64,000 nt of DNA from JALZCH01 sp036387135 (GTDB lineage Bacteria; Acidobacteriota; Blastocatellia; Pyrinomonadales; Pyrinomonadaceae), in assembly GCA_036387135.1 (NCBI GenBank), contig DASVUH010000044.1, forward strand, positions 50,483-114,482. Direction: 5' to 3'. How positions within the stretch are numbered: position 1 is the first letter of the stretch; every line of letters starts with the position of its first letter. The notes beneath the pieces are model-generated. The model saw only the letters and a program-made list of their open reading frames with translations. It made no database searches and was not told the DNA's origin. The translations under genes were made by a program, and so were the position numbers. Below, in pieces: positions 53,600 to 61,547 of this stretch.

Positions 53600-54655
53600 A
53601 TGGCAAATCAATCAAACACAGGTAATTCACCAATCGTAACGGCATTATTTCGAGATAGAGACAGCGCGGAATGCGCTTATCGCGCAATCAGCAGCAGAGG
53701 GTACGATAAAGACGACGTTAACGTGATGATGTCGGACGAAACCAGACAAAAACACTACTCCGAAGGTAGCGGCGGCGATACCGAGCTTGGCAGCAAGGCT
53801 TTGGAAGGAACCGGCACAGGCGCGGGAATCGGCGGCACGGTGGGCGCAATCCTCGGTGCAATAGCTGCAATCGGAACTTCGGTTGCCCTTCCCGGATTGG
53901 GATTACTTATTGCCGGACCGATTGCCGGAGCTTTGATCGGCGCCGGTGCGGGCGGAATTACAGGCGGATTAATCGGCGCTTTGGTTGGCTCCGGTATCCC
54001 GGAAGACACGGCTCAGGAATATGAAACCGGTATCAAATCCGGCGGAACGGTTCTCGGCGTGACGCCCCGCTCAAGCGAAGATGCAGCGTTTTTTGAACGC
54101 GAATGGACGAATTGCGGCGGCGCGAATGTTTACTCTTCAGGCAATTTTACAAATCAAACAACGTCGGCAACGGCTAATACCGGTTATCAAGCCAGCGCCG
54201 CAACCGCTACAGGTCAGAATCTTGCTTCGACCGGCACGGAAACTGAGAGCTATAATCGAACCGCTAATCAAGGCGAGACCGTGATTCCGGTTACCGAAGA
54301 ACAACTTAACGTCGGCAAACGCGAAGTCGAACAAGGCGGCGTCAGAGTTCGAACTCACGTCGAGGAAAGACCGGTTGAAGAAACCGTCAATCTGCGCGAA
54401 GAACACGTCAAGGTCGAACGCCGTCCGGTTAACCGTCCGGTTGGCGAAGGCGATATGTCGGCTTTCAAAGAAGGCACGATTGAAGTTACGGAAAGAGCCG
54501 AGCAGCCCGTTGTTTCAAAACAGGCGCGCGTAATTGAAGAAGTAAATATCGGCAAAGAAGTTACCGAGCGACAGGAAACCGTGCGCGACACAGTTCGCCG
54601 CACAGACGTTGATATTGATGAGCTTGGAACGGATGAAACACGCCGAACACGATAA
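53600..54655 (+). CDS. YflT-like + glycine-zipper + DUF2382 stress protein
   Basis: 351 aa with three parts. Residues ~10-50 resemble the general-stress YflT domain (VTALFRDRDSAECAYRAISS RGYDKDDVNVMMSDE). Residues ~65-130 are a Gly/Ala/Ile-rich glycine-zipper segment that could insert in or associate with membranes. Residues ~230-335 are DUF2382 (VIPVTEEQLNVGKREVEQGG ... NLREEHVKVERRPVNRPV). AAAGGAGAGAGG lies upstream of the ATG. Pairing with the DUF2382 gene at 52672 suggests one stress regulon. Confidence 0.85.
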   Translation: MANQSNTGNSPIVTALFRDRDSAECAYRAISSRGYDKDDVNVMMSDETRQKHYSEGSGGDTELGSKALEGTGTGAGIGGTVGAILGAIAAIGTSVALPGLGLLIAGPIAGALIGAGAGGITGGLIGALVGSGIPEDTAQEYETGIKSGGTVLGVTPRSSEDAAFFEREWTNCGGANVYSSGNFTNQTTSATANTGYQASAATATGQNLASTGTETESYNRTANQGETVIPVTEEQLNVGKREVEQGGVRVRTHVEERPVEETVNLREEHVKVERRPVNRPVGEGDMSAFKEGTIEVTERAEQPVVSKQARVIEEVNIGKEVTERQETVRDTVRRTDVDIDELGTDETRRTR

Positions 54656-54720
54656 CTAATTCAATTCCAATGAATCTATAGAGTAGAATCTATCTCTATA
54701 AGATTCATAAATAAACAATA

Positions 54721-54755
54721 AAACAAAAGGCGAGTTCTTAACTCGCCTTTTGTTT
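54721..54755. terminator. Strong terminator between the stress protein and the Kelch gene
   Basis: A 16-bp stem AAACAAAAGGCGAGTT (54721-54736) / AACTCGCCTTTTGTTT (54740-54755) with a 3-base loop; usable from both sides. Confidence 0.92.
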
Positions 54756-54776
54756 TATTCGCATTCACTTGATTTG

Positions 54777-55931
54777 TTAGATCGCGGCGGTTGTTTGAGG
54801 CTCGTAGAGCCACGCTTTTGCGCTTGCCGCAATATTATTATCGTAGCCGCCTATTACCACTACTCTTCCATCCGACAACAATGTTGCTGTTGAGTAAAAT
54901 CGTGCGCCGTCCATCCGACCGTTGACTATATCAAAACTGTTCTTCACAGGATTGTATATCTCTGCATATTCTCCGCCGCCCGCGACGAAGACAGTGCCGT
55001 TATTCAATAGAGCTACAGAGTCTCGATGTTTGAAACGGGTGGTATTCATATTGCTGACGGCAGTGAAAGTGCCTGTGGCTGCGTTATAAATCTCTGCGTT
55101 TGCGTAACGTCCCCGCCAATCACGATTGTCCGAGCCGCCCATGATAAGCACGCTGCCGTTCGGGAGCAATGTCGCTGCGTGTTTATGATGAACCATTGTC
55201 ATGTTGCCGGTAGATGTGAATGCGCCCGTTGCCGGGTCGTAAAATTCTGCGCCGGCAAGAACATTTCGACCTGCGCCGCCGCCGGTAATCAATACTTTCC
55301 CATTCGGTAAAAGAGTCGCCGTATGCGCGCTTCGTCCCGCGCTCATGCTGCCGGTCGGAGTGAAGCGCCCCGTCGCGGGGTCGTAGATTTCTGCGCTCGC
55401 CTGCAAACTATTATTATAACCGCCGGCAATCAGCACCTTGCCGTTAGGCAGCAAGGTCGCCGTGAAACCGCCGCGCCTGATAGACATACTTCCCGTTAGT
55501 GTAAACGCGCCCGTTGTCGGATTGTAAATCTCGGCACTTGCGAGCCATTCTGTATTGGAACCGCCTGCAATGAGAACCTTTCCGTCAGACAATCGAGTGG
55601 CGGAGTGACCGGCGCGGCTTTGGCTCATATTACCAGCGGCAGCAAACGCTCCGGTTGCGGGGTCGTAAAGCTCGGCACTGTTTGTATAAACGTCGTTGCG
55701 CTCCATGCCGCCCGTAACTAAGACTTTACCGTTAGAAAGCAACGTGGCTCCGTGAGTCGCGCGCGCAGAAGCCATGCGTCCTGTTAGCACGATAGAACCG
55801 GAGTTATTCTGCATGACGGCTTCGGGTCTTTCGGTGTTCGTAGAATTAACGGTTGCGCTACAGCTTGTCGCTGATGATGCGAAGACTACCAGCGAAAGAA
55901 CAAATGCCGCAGAATTGTCAATGTGTTTCAT
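54777..55931 (-). CDS. Secreted Kelch-repeat beta-propeller protein
   Basis: 384 aa from ATG at 55931, which has AGGG close upstream and gives an export signal; a longer frame would overlap the next gene. The signal ends near SSATSC, so lipidation at that Cys is possible but the lipobox is weak. Six or so Kelch units follow, each with HxATLLxxGKVLxxGG and a SAELYDPATGAF strand, forming a six- or seven-bladed propeller. Probably a surface or periplasmic binding protein. Units are closely similar, indicating recent internal duplication. Confidence 0.85.
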   Translation of the reverse strand: MKHIDNSAAFVLSLVVFASSATSCSATVNSTNTERPEAVMQNNSGSIVLTGRMASARATHGATLLSNGKVLVTGGMERNDVYTNSAELYDPATGAFAAAGNMSQSRAGHSATRLSDGKVLIAGGSNTEWLASAEIYNPTTGAFTLTGSMSIRRGGFTATLLPNGKVLIAGGYNNSLQASAEIYDPATGRFTPTGSMSAGRSAHTATLLPNGKVLITGGGAGRNVLAGAEFYDPATGAFTSTGNMTMVHHKHAATLLPNGSVLIMGGSDNRDWRGRYANAEIYNAATGTFTAVSNMNTTRFKHRDSVALLNNGTVFVAGGGEYAEIYNPVKNSFDIVNGRMDGARFYSTATLLSDGRVVVIGGYDNNIAASAKAWLYEPQTTAAI

Positions 55932-55944
55932 ATTATCCCTGGTT

Positions 55945-56442
55945 CTACATGGATTTACCGGCAAAGCTATCGAAGCTATCAAAGTGCTGAATCAATAATT
56001 CGTTAAACGGTGAAATGCTGCGAATTGCTCGAATGTCTTGTTCCGTGCAATCCAGCCATTTATCTTTATTAAGCAACTGTACTTTACGTCCGGGTGAAGC
56101 TTTAAATTCAAGAACGCGCACTTCTAACTTGCCATACTTAAAATCGGCTATATGCTGCCATTCATTGGCACGTTTGATTGATTCAGCTCTTTCTTTGTAC
56201 TGCTGCTCTGCTTTATCTTCTTCATATTGCCCAACAAGCGTTTCGCAATGTTCGGTCAACCACGGTTTTGCATGACGATTTAAAATTAATAAACCGACAT
56301 CCGCTTTCGTCAACGATTCCCATTGCTGGTTGTTGTATCGCTGCGCTTCTCGCTGATTGTTATTTTGAATTACGCGAATTACAGAATTGGCGATCTTTAG
56401 TCGTGATATTTCGTTTGCATCGATACCGTTTGCTAAGCTCAT
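55945..56442 (-). CDS. Hydrophilic protein of unknown function
   Basis: 165 aa without membrane segment or signal. The first half is helical and Gln/Asn-rich (IRVIQNNNQREAQRYNNQQW); the second half (VRVLEFKASPGRKVQLLNKD ...) is mixed. No family was recognised. It lies 13 bp upstream of the Kelch gene start. Confidence 0.55.
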   Translation of the reverse strand: MSLANGIDANEISRLKIANSVIRVIQNNNQREAQRYNNQQWESLTKADVGLLILNRHAKPWLTEHCETLVGQYEEDKAEQQYKERAESIKRANEWQHIADFKYGKLEVRVLEFKASPGRKVQLLNKDKWLDCTEQDIRAIRSISPFNELLIQHFDSFDSFAGKSM

Positions 56443-56468
56443 AATTAAATTGTCCTTTTATTGTCTCT

Positions 56469-56660
56469 TTAGTTAATGTAAACATCTCCGAGTTTTAAAT
56501 AATCCTGGTGCTGCCACCACCATTTGATATTTAACGGATAAGAAGTTTTGCGAATACCGAGCATCACGCTAATACGCATTCTGCTGTAAGAAAGCAGAAA
56601 CCGAATTGCATTCACATTTTGCGACTTCATTTTATCAACCATCTTCTTTCTTTTCCCCAA
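56469..56660 (-). CDS. Possible 63-residue basic protein
   Basis: Short Lys/Arg-rich frame (begins MGKRKKMVDKMKSQNVNAIR, with WWWQH near the C-terminus). No ribosome site or homology seen; it may be a chance frame or a fragment. Confidence 0.25.
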   Translation of the reverse strand: MGKRKKMVDKMKSQNVNAIRFLLSYSRMRISVMLGIRKTSYPLNIKWWWQHQDYLKLGDVYIN

Positions 56661-57031
56661 TTCATTTAAGTGTAAATAACCTAAAGGCGGATCTTAATTC
56701 CGTTTGAACTTCCGGTTTTAGAAGAGTTATGAAAGAAGCAAGTTTTGCTTTCTTTCAGTTCACTGATTTTTAGGGTAGTGCTGTATATACTCCGGCTTCG
56801 AGAGGCATCGTGACGTGGTATGTAAACATTAATAGCTCCTGTATAATTGAGCTATTGACTTCAGGTAGTCCGGCTAATTTCCAGAGAAGCTGAAAAGGGA
56901 GTGAGCTAAACTCGATTCCTTTTCAGTTTAAATTAAATTAGCATATATGTCAAATATGGGATATGTTTCAGGTGCGCGATATACGGTGAATGCGAAAATA
57001 TTTAATCATTGTGCTCTTACTTAACAAATGT
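56661..57031. other. Intergenic region with two hairpins
   Basis: About 370 bp, AT-rich, no supported gene. A bulged hairpin GAAAGAAGCAA/TTGCTTTCTTTC lies at about 56729-56755, and a perfect 9-bp one, CTGAAAAGG (56890-56898) / CCTTTTCAG (56928-56936), further right. Confidence 0.45.
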
Positions 57032-57331
57032 TTACTTTTGCTTTATAAAGCCCGCTCTGCGACGCTTATTTTCGCAACTTTTATGAAAGTTTGTTTGTTG
57101 TTCTTCCGTCAAAACATTTCCAGCCTTTTTATCAATGAGGACTGTAATTGCGCCGGGCGACCAGCCTTCATTTATCAGTTTTGGAATATCAGCGGTAAAA
57201 GTCCAGACCACCTCATTTTCACGTTCCAAGCGCACTTCTTCGACCTCTGATTTACTCAGTTCCCGGTCAGCTTCAATAATCTTTTCTACTTCCCTTCGGG
57301 CGATCTCGTGCGCTTCATTTAAATCAAACAT
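57032..57331 (-). CDS. Small acidic protein of unknown function
   Basis: 99 aa. The N-terminal half is an acidic helix (EAHEIARREVEKIIEADREL) and the second half contains VVWTFTADIPKLINEGWSPG, a strand-turn pattern reminiscent of small immunity proteins with a terminal PGAITVLIDKKAG; this resemblance is impressionistic. No clear ribosome site upstream of 57331. Confidence 0.5.
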   Translation of the reverse strand: MFDLNEAHEIARREVEKIIEADRELSKSEVEEVRLERENEVVWTFTADIPKLINEGWSPGAITVLIDKKAGNVLTEEQQTNFHKSCENKRRRAGFIKQK

Positions 57332-57396
57332 AATACATATTTAAGAATAGTGATTGATGTGATTTTACGGGGAAAACTACTAAATAATAAATTTCT

Positions 57397-57648
57397 TTAT
57401 TTATGAAGAATGTTAAATTGGTGTTTATTAGGGAGATCACAATGATTTTTGAATTTCTGAACTAGGCTTGAAATATCAACTATTTTATCATTATAAATAT
57501 GAATCGTATTTGTCTCATTATCGAAGGTTGCCAGAGAAGTTTGATTTCCGATAATGCTTTTTACATCTTTCATTTCGTTAAATGACACATTGATTTTTTC
57601 CATTCCTGTCCCGATACGCCCGGTTTCTTTGTAAATTCTATAAATCAT
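57397..57648 (-). CDS. Small protein of unknown function
   Basis: 83 aa (MIYRIYKETGRIGTGMEKIN ... NKHQFNILHK), probably a beta-rich small domain. AAAGGAAAACAA precedes the ATG at 57648, which supports translation. No family was recognised. Confidence 0.5.
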   Translation of the reverse strand: MIYRIYKETGRIGTGMEKINVSFNEMKDVKSIIGNQTSLATFDNETNTIHIYNDKIVDISSLVQKFKNHCDLPNKHQFNILHK

Positions 57649-57701
57649 TTGTTTTCCTTTCTCATTAAAATCAGCTATTTTTCATTGAAAATACATTGCG
57701 G

Positions 57702-57920
57702 TTATTTATGACGATAAGTAATCCGTCCTCTTGTTAAATCATAAGGCGACATTTCAATTTCAACCCGGTCTCCAATTAAAATACGAATCCGATTTTTACG
57801 CATTTTGCCGGAGATTTGTGCCAACACCATATGCTCGGTGTCGTTAATCTGTACTTTGAAAAATGCGTTGGGTTGTTTGTCAACAATAACCCCGACTGCT
57901 TCAATTAAATCTTCTTTCAT
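57702..57920 (-). CDS. infA: Translation initiation factor IF-1
   Basis: 72 aa, exact IF-1 length; S1/OB-fold with ISGKMRKNRIRILIGDRVEI and a closing YDLTRGRITYRHK. IF-1 occludes the ribosomal A site during initiation. The N-terminus (KEDLIEAVGVIVDKQPNAFF) departs from the usual KEDxIExEGxVxE. The gene stands outside any ribosomal-protein operon, next to an RNA-binding-protein gene. This could be a second, specialised copy. AAAGGTTTTGA precedes the start. Confidence 0.88.
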   Translation of the reverse strand: MKEDLIEAVGVIVDKQPNAFFKVQINDTEHMVLAQISGKMRKNRIRILIGDRVEIEMSPYDLTRGRITYRHK

Positions 57921-57995
57921 TCAAAACCTTTACCTTTTATTCTGATTGTTTTTCAGGGTAAATCCAGCAAAAGAGAGATGAATTTACCCAAAAGA

Positions 57996-58034
57996 AAAAG
58001 CGCGTTGGGCTTATCTTTTACCAAACGCGCTTTT
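57996..58034. terminator. Terminator after the RRM gene
   Basis: AAAAGCGCGTTGG (57996-58008) pairs with CCAAACGCGCTTTT (58021-58034) with one mismatch; the loop is about 12 bases. It lies between the RRM gene stop and infA. Confidence 0.8.
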
Positions 58035-58061
58035 AGTCAAGAGACACTGGTTATTTTATGA

Positions 58062-58364
58062 TTACCAGCGCGAGTTGCCGCCATTGCGATTTCCGCCGCT
58101 AAAGCCGCCGTTTCCGCGATCTTCGCGCGGGCGAGCTTCGTTAACTTTCAGACTGCGTCCGTCAACGTCTTTGCCGTTAAACATCGAGATAGCCGATTCG
58201 CCTTCCTCTTTAGAAGACATTTCAATAAATCCAAAGCCGCGCGAAAAACCCGAATCACGGTCTGTGACGATGTTCGCTGAATTAACTGTTCCCGCTTGTG
58301 AAAAAAGACCGCTTAAGTCTTGATCGGTTGTTTGGAAAGCAAGGTTTCCGATATATAATTTCAT
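58062..58364 (-). CDS. RNA-recognition-motif (RRM) RNA-binding protein
   Basis: 100 aa: one RRM with RNP2 LYIGNL (residues 3-8) and RNP1 RGFGFIEM (42-49), followed by an Arg/Gly/Asn-rich tail (REDRGNGGFSGGNRNGGN). Small Gly-rich RRM proteins of this form are cold- or stress-induced RNA chaperones in cyanobacteria and other bacteria. A long upstream region without genes would suit a regulated 5' leader. The neighbour infA is also translation-related. Confidence 0.92.
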   Translation of the reverse strand: MKLYIGNLAFQTTDQDLSGLFSQAGTVNSANIVTDRDSGFSRGFGFIEMSSKEEGESAISMFNGKDVDGRSLKVNEARPREDRGNGGFSGGNRNGGNSRW

Positions 58365-58701
58365 TTTTGTGTTGTTTCTCTCCCTTTTAAGGGAGCGTTA
58401 AAAAGAAGCGTCAGACAAAGTTAACTTCAGGGAACGGTAGTAGCAACGAAGGACTATGATTCAGATGCTCAAACGAGCGGCTTCCATTGTTAAAAATCAA
58501 ACCTGCTCTCGAACCATCTAAAACGCGAACCGCTAAAAATTCCTAAGCGGGAGGCGCATCACCGTTGATACGCGAGAGTAAGCACTAAATTATTAAGATA
58601 CATTATTGAAGTGATAAGTTGCATTTATATTTCCGATCCAAAACGGAAATTAAAGGATCAAAGCGTGAAATAACCTTCTCGTCAACTTCATAATCAACTT
58701 T
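58365..58701. other. Upstream region of the RRM gene
   Basis: About 330 bp without a supported gene. CTCCCTTTTAAGGGAG (58380-58395) is an inverted repeat close to the RRM start. The rest is consistent with a promoter and leader, but no hexamers or riboswitch could be assigned. Confidence 0.4.
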
Positions 58702-58790
58702 CGCTCACCTTCAAAACAGCCAAAAACGCTTCCTGCAGAATCTCCACGCGACCGACTTTTTTCATTCGCTTTTTGCCGGTTTTTTCTTTT
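58702..58790 (-). repeat. Diverged duplicate of the lepA 3' end
   Basis: Aligns without gaps over most of its length with the true lepA end (59541-59629), with roughly a dozen mismatches in 89 bases. Read on the minus strand it still encodes RMKKVGRVEILQEAFLAVLK, then its own stop (TGA), against RMKKVGRVEIPQEAFLAVLK in lepA. The two copies bracket the PIN/antitoxin pair. Confidence 0.8.
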
Positions 58791-58794
58791 GCAA

Positions 58795-59202
58795 CTATAA
58801 CAAAATCGTGAATCCGGCTTGCTCAAAATGATGGTCGGAAGTAAATGCTTCAACTATCTGTTTATCTTCCATAACTACAAAACTCGCGCAATCAAGTATG
58901 CTCCATTCTTTATCGTGCCTATTTTGATAAAGTTTGAAACCTTTTGCGAATAATTCCGAACTTGCCGCAATGATTTCGACCTCTGGCATATTTTGCAAAC
59001 CTTCAATAAAATTTGCGGCATTTTTACGAAAAAGCGGAGCGGAAAGGGCGTTTGCAAACTCAAGCAAAACGAATCCGGTCGTCACAAATTAATAATTTTG
59101 AGCGCGCAGGCGGGCGAAAACTTCTTTTGCTTTGTCGTGCAGCGAATCGCGCGTATTAACGAGCGCAATCCACGCGACTGTATCAACAAAAACAATCGGC
59201 AT
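58795..59202 (-). pseudogene. PIN-domain toxin with a nonsense codon
   Basis: From ATG 59202 the frame reads MPIVFVDTVAWIALVNTRDS ... ARLRAQNY, then TAA at 59091-59089 (codon 38), then FVTTGFVLLEFANALSAPLF ... SILDCASFVVMEDK ... ending AGFTILL. Read through, it is a 135-residue PIN protein with the acidic residues in place (D7, E in LLEFANA, D in LDCAS). A single substitution to a sense codon would restore it. The antitoxin-like gene immediately upstream is intact. Confidence 0.83.
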
Positions 59203-59204
59203 TT

Positions 59205-59450
59205 TTATTTCTTCGGTTTGCCGTAAAGATAATAATCGTGTTGTTCGGCTAAATCGGAAATTCCGGTATCAACTTCATACTTAGCCAGCAAATCTTCCAA
59301 CGATTGAACGCCGTTCGTTTTTTCCGCCAGAATTTCCGTTCCGTTTTCCTCAAGAAACGTAATGATAACAGTTTGCCCTTCACGCGAATCCTTGATTGGT
59401 TCAAGCGGAAGCGCAACGCCGTTTTGGAATTTCCCTTTAACTGAAATCAT
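59205..59450 (-). CDS. Antitoxin-like protein upstream of the broken PIN toxin
   Basis: 81 aa. The N-terminal MISVKGKFQNGVALPLEPIK, then EGQTVIITF, is a small beta-fold of the type found in AbrB/DUF104/DUF2281-like antitoxins. An acidic helical tail (VQSLEDLLAKYEVDTGISDL) can bind a PIN toxin. It ends two bases before the toxin start. Confidence 0.68.
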   Translation of the reverse strand: MISVKGKFQNGVALPLEPIKDSREGQTVIITFLEENGTEILAEKTNGVQSLEDLLAKYEVDTGISDLAEQHDYYLYGKPKK

Positions 59451-59532
59451 AATTCAATCTGATTTAAAATGTTTTCTAAGACGAGTATTCAGTTCCTTTT
59501 AAGTATTCCACATATTTTAAACTTAGCTAATA

Positions 59533-61335
59533 TTAACCTTCGCTGACTTTCAAAACAGCCAGAAATGCTTCCTGCGGGATTTCGACGCGCCCGACTTTTT
59601 TCATTCGCTTTTTGCCTTCTTTTTGTTTTTCGAGCAGTTTGCGTTTGCGCGAAATGTCGCCGCCGTAGCATTTGGCGATGACGTTTTTGCCCATTGATTT
59701 GACGGTTTCGCGTGCGATGATTTTGTTGCCGATGGCGGCTTGAATCGGGACTTCAAAAAGCTGGCGCGGGATGAGTTCTTTCATTTTCGCGGTTACGGCG
59801 CGCCCTTTTTTATCGGCAGTGTCGCGGTGCAGAATCAGTGAGAGCGCGTCAACCGGCTCGCCCGAAACCAGCACGTCCAGTTTGACCAAATCGCTTTCGC
59901 GGTAACCGGAAAGATGATAATCGAGCGAGGCGTAGCCTTTTGAAGCCGATTTCAGACGGTCGTAAAAATCGAGCACGATTTCGTTGAGCGGAACTTCGTA
60001 AACGAGCATAACGCGCGTGTCCGTGACGTATTCAAATTTCTTCTGCACGCCGCGTTTTTCTTCCAGCAGCGGGAGAATGCCGCCTAGATAAGCGTCGCCG
60101 GTTAAAATCGTCGCTTCGATATACGGCTCTTCGATTTTGACGATTCTCCCGGTGTCGGGCATTTTCGCGGGCGAATCAATTTCCGCGACTTCGCCGTCGG
60201 TCGTTGTAACGCGATAACGCACGCCGGGCGCGGTCGTAATCAAATCGAGATTGAATTCGCGCTCCAAGCGTTCCTGCACAATTTCCATATGCAGAAGCCC
60301 TAAAAATCCGCAGCGAAAACCGAATCCTAGAGCCGTCGAGCTTTCGGGTTCGTAGAAAAACGAAGCGTCGTTGAGCCGGAGCTTGTCCATCGCGTCGCGC
60401 AAATCTTCGTATTGAACCGTATCGGTCGGATAAAGTCCGGCGAAAACCATCGGTTTGACTTCCTGAAAACCGGGAAAAGGCTCCGCTACAGGGCGCGCCG
60501 CTTCGGTAATCGTGTCACCGATTTGCACGTCGGCGACGGTTTTGATCGAGGCGGTTAAAAATCCGACTTCACCAACGCTCAATTTATCAATCGGCGTCGG
60601 GCGCGGGCGATTCACTCCGATTGTTTCGACCAGATATTCGCGCCCGGTATTGAAAAATCTGATTTTAGTTCCTTTTTTAATACTTCCTTCGATAACGCGG
60701 AACAAGACAATCACACCGCGATAAGAGTCGTACCACGAATCGAAAATCAGAGCTTTGAGCGGCGCGTTTGGGTCGCCTTTCGGCGCGGGGACTTTTTTGA
60801 TAATCGCTTCCAAAACGTCTTCAATCCCGATTCCTGTTTTCGCCGAAGTCAAAACCGCGTCCGCCGTGTCCAAGCCGATAATGTTTTCGATTTGTTCCTT
60901 GATTCGTTCCGGTTCGGCTGAAGGCAAATCAATTTTATTGAGAACCGGCACAAGTTCGAGATCGTTTTCAAGCGCCAGATAAGTGTTCGCCAGCGTCTGC
61001 GCTTCGACGCCCTGCGAAGCGTCAACGACGAGCAAAGCGCCTTCGCAAGCTGAGAGCGAGCGCGAGACTTCGTAGGAAAAATCAACGTGACCGGGCGTGT
61101 CAATGAGATTTAAAACATAATCATTGCCGTCTTTGGCTTTGTAATCGAGTCGGACGGCGTGCGCTTTGATGGTAATCCCGCGCTCGCGCTCCAAATCCAT
61201 ATCGTCCAAAACCTGCGCTTCCATATCGCGGTCGGAAACTGCGCCCGTTAATTGTAAAATACGGTCGGCAAGCGTAGATTTGCCGTGGTCAATGTGCGCG
61301 ATAATCGAAAAATTTCTAATACGTTCGGGGTTCAT
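59533..61335 (-). CDS. lepA: Elongation factor 4 (LepA)
   Basis: 600 aa, full length. Translational GTPase that back-translocates or remodels stalled ribosomes. G motifs: AHIDHGKST (G1), RGITIKAH (G2), DTPGHVDF (G3), NKIDLP (G4). The LepA-specific C-terminal domain is present (GGDISRKRKLLEKQKEGKKR, then VEIPQEAFLAVLK). The last ~90 bp are duplicated in degraded form at 58702-58790. Upstream lies the CvpA-CAP gene in the same direction, 212 bp away. Confidence 0.97.
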   Translation of the reverse strand: MNPERIRNFSIIAHIDHGKSTLADRILQLTGAVSDRDMEAQVLDDMDLERERGITIKAHAVRLDYKAKDGNDYVLNLIDTPGHVDFSYEVSRSLSACEGALLVVDASQGVEAQTLANTYLALENDLELVPVLNKIDLPSAEPERIKEQIENIIGLDTADAVLTSAKTGIGIEDVLEAIIKKVPAPKGDPNAPLKALIFDSWYDSYRGVIVLFRVIEGSIKKGTKIRFFNTGREYLVETIGVNRPRPTPIDKLSVGEVGFLTASIKTVADVQIGDTITEAARPVAEPFPGFQEVKPMVFAGLYPTDTVQYEDLRDAMDKLRLNDASFFYEPESSTALGFGFRCGFLGLLHMEIVQERLEREFNLDLITTAPGVRYRVTTTDGEVAEIDSPAKMPDTGRIVKIEEPYIEATILTGDAYLGGILPLLEEKRGVQKKFEYVTDTRVMLVYEVPLNEIVLDFYDRLKSASKGYASLDYHLSGYRESDLVKLDVLVSGEPVDALSLILHRDTADKKGRAVTAKMKELIPRQLFEVPIQAAIGNKIIARETVKSMGKNVIAKCYGGDISRKRKLLEKQKEGKKRMKKVGRVEIPQEAFLAVLKVSEG

Positions 61336-61460
61336 ATATTTTTGCGCGGTTATGAGCGATGGGTAAAGCGAAATTCAATTTGTAATATTCCTCGCATATC
61401 ACAAATCTATCAAAATGCGAAAAAAAGCGCACTTCGCGCATTCTACTGTAAATTTCGTTT

Positions 61461-61502
61461 GCCGGCGCAAACTCGGCGGATGTGGACATCCGCGCTCCCG
61501 GC
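61461..61502. repeat. Palindromic element upstream of lepA
   Basis: Nested inverted repeats: outer GCCGG (61461-61465) / CCGGC (61498-61502) and inner GCGGATGT (61476-61483) / ACATCCGC (61486-61493). GC-rich against an AT-rich spacer, as in REP-like elements; no second full copy was seen in this window. Confidence 0.5.
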
Positions 61503-61547
61503 GTAATCGTTCTTTATAATTATTTTGTCCGGCTGCTTAGTCCGTAA

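Noticed and set aside
58480..58560. tRNA-like GGTTCGA sequence on the minus strand
   Set aside because: T-stem does not pair and no acceptor or anticodon arms can be drawn.
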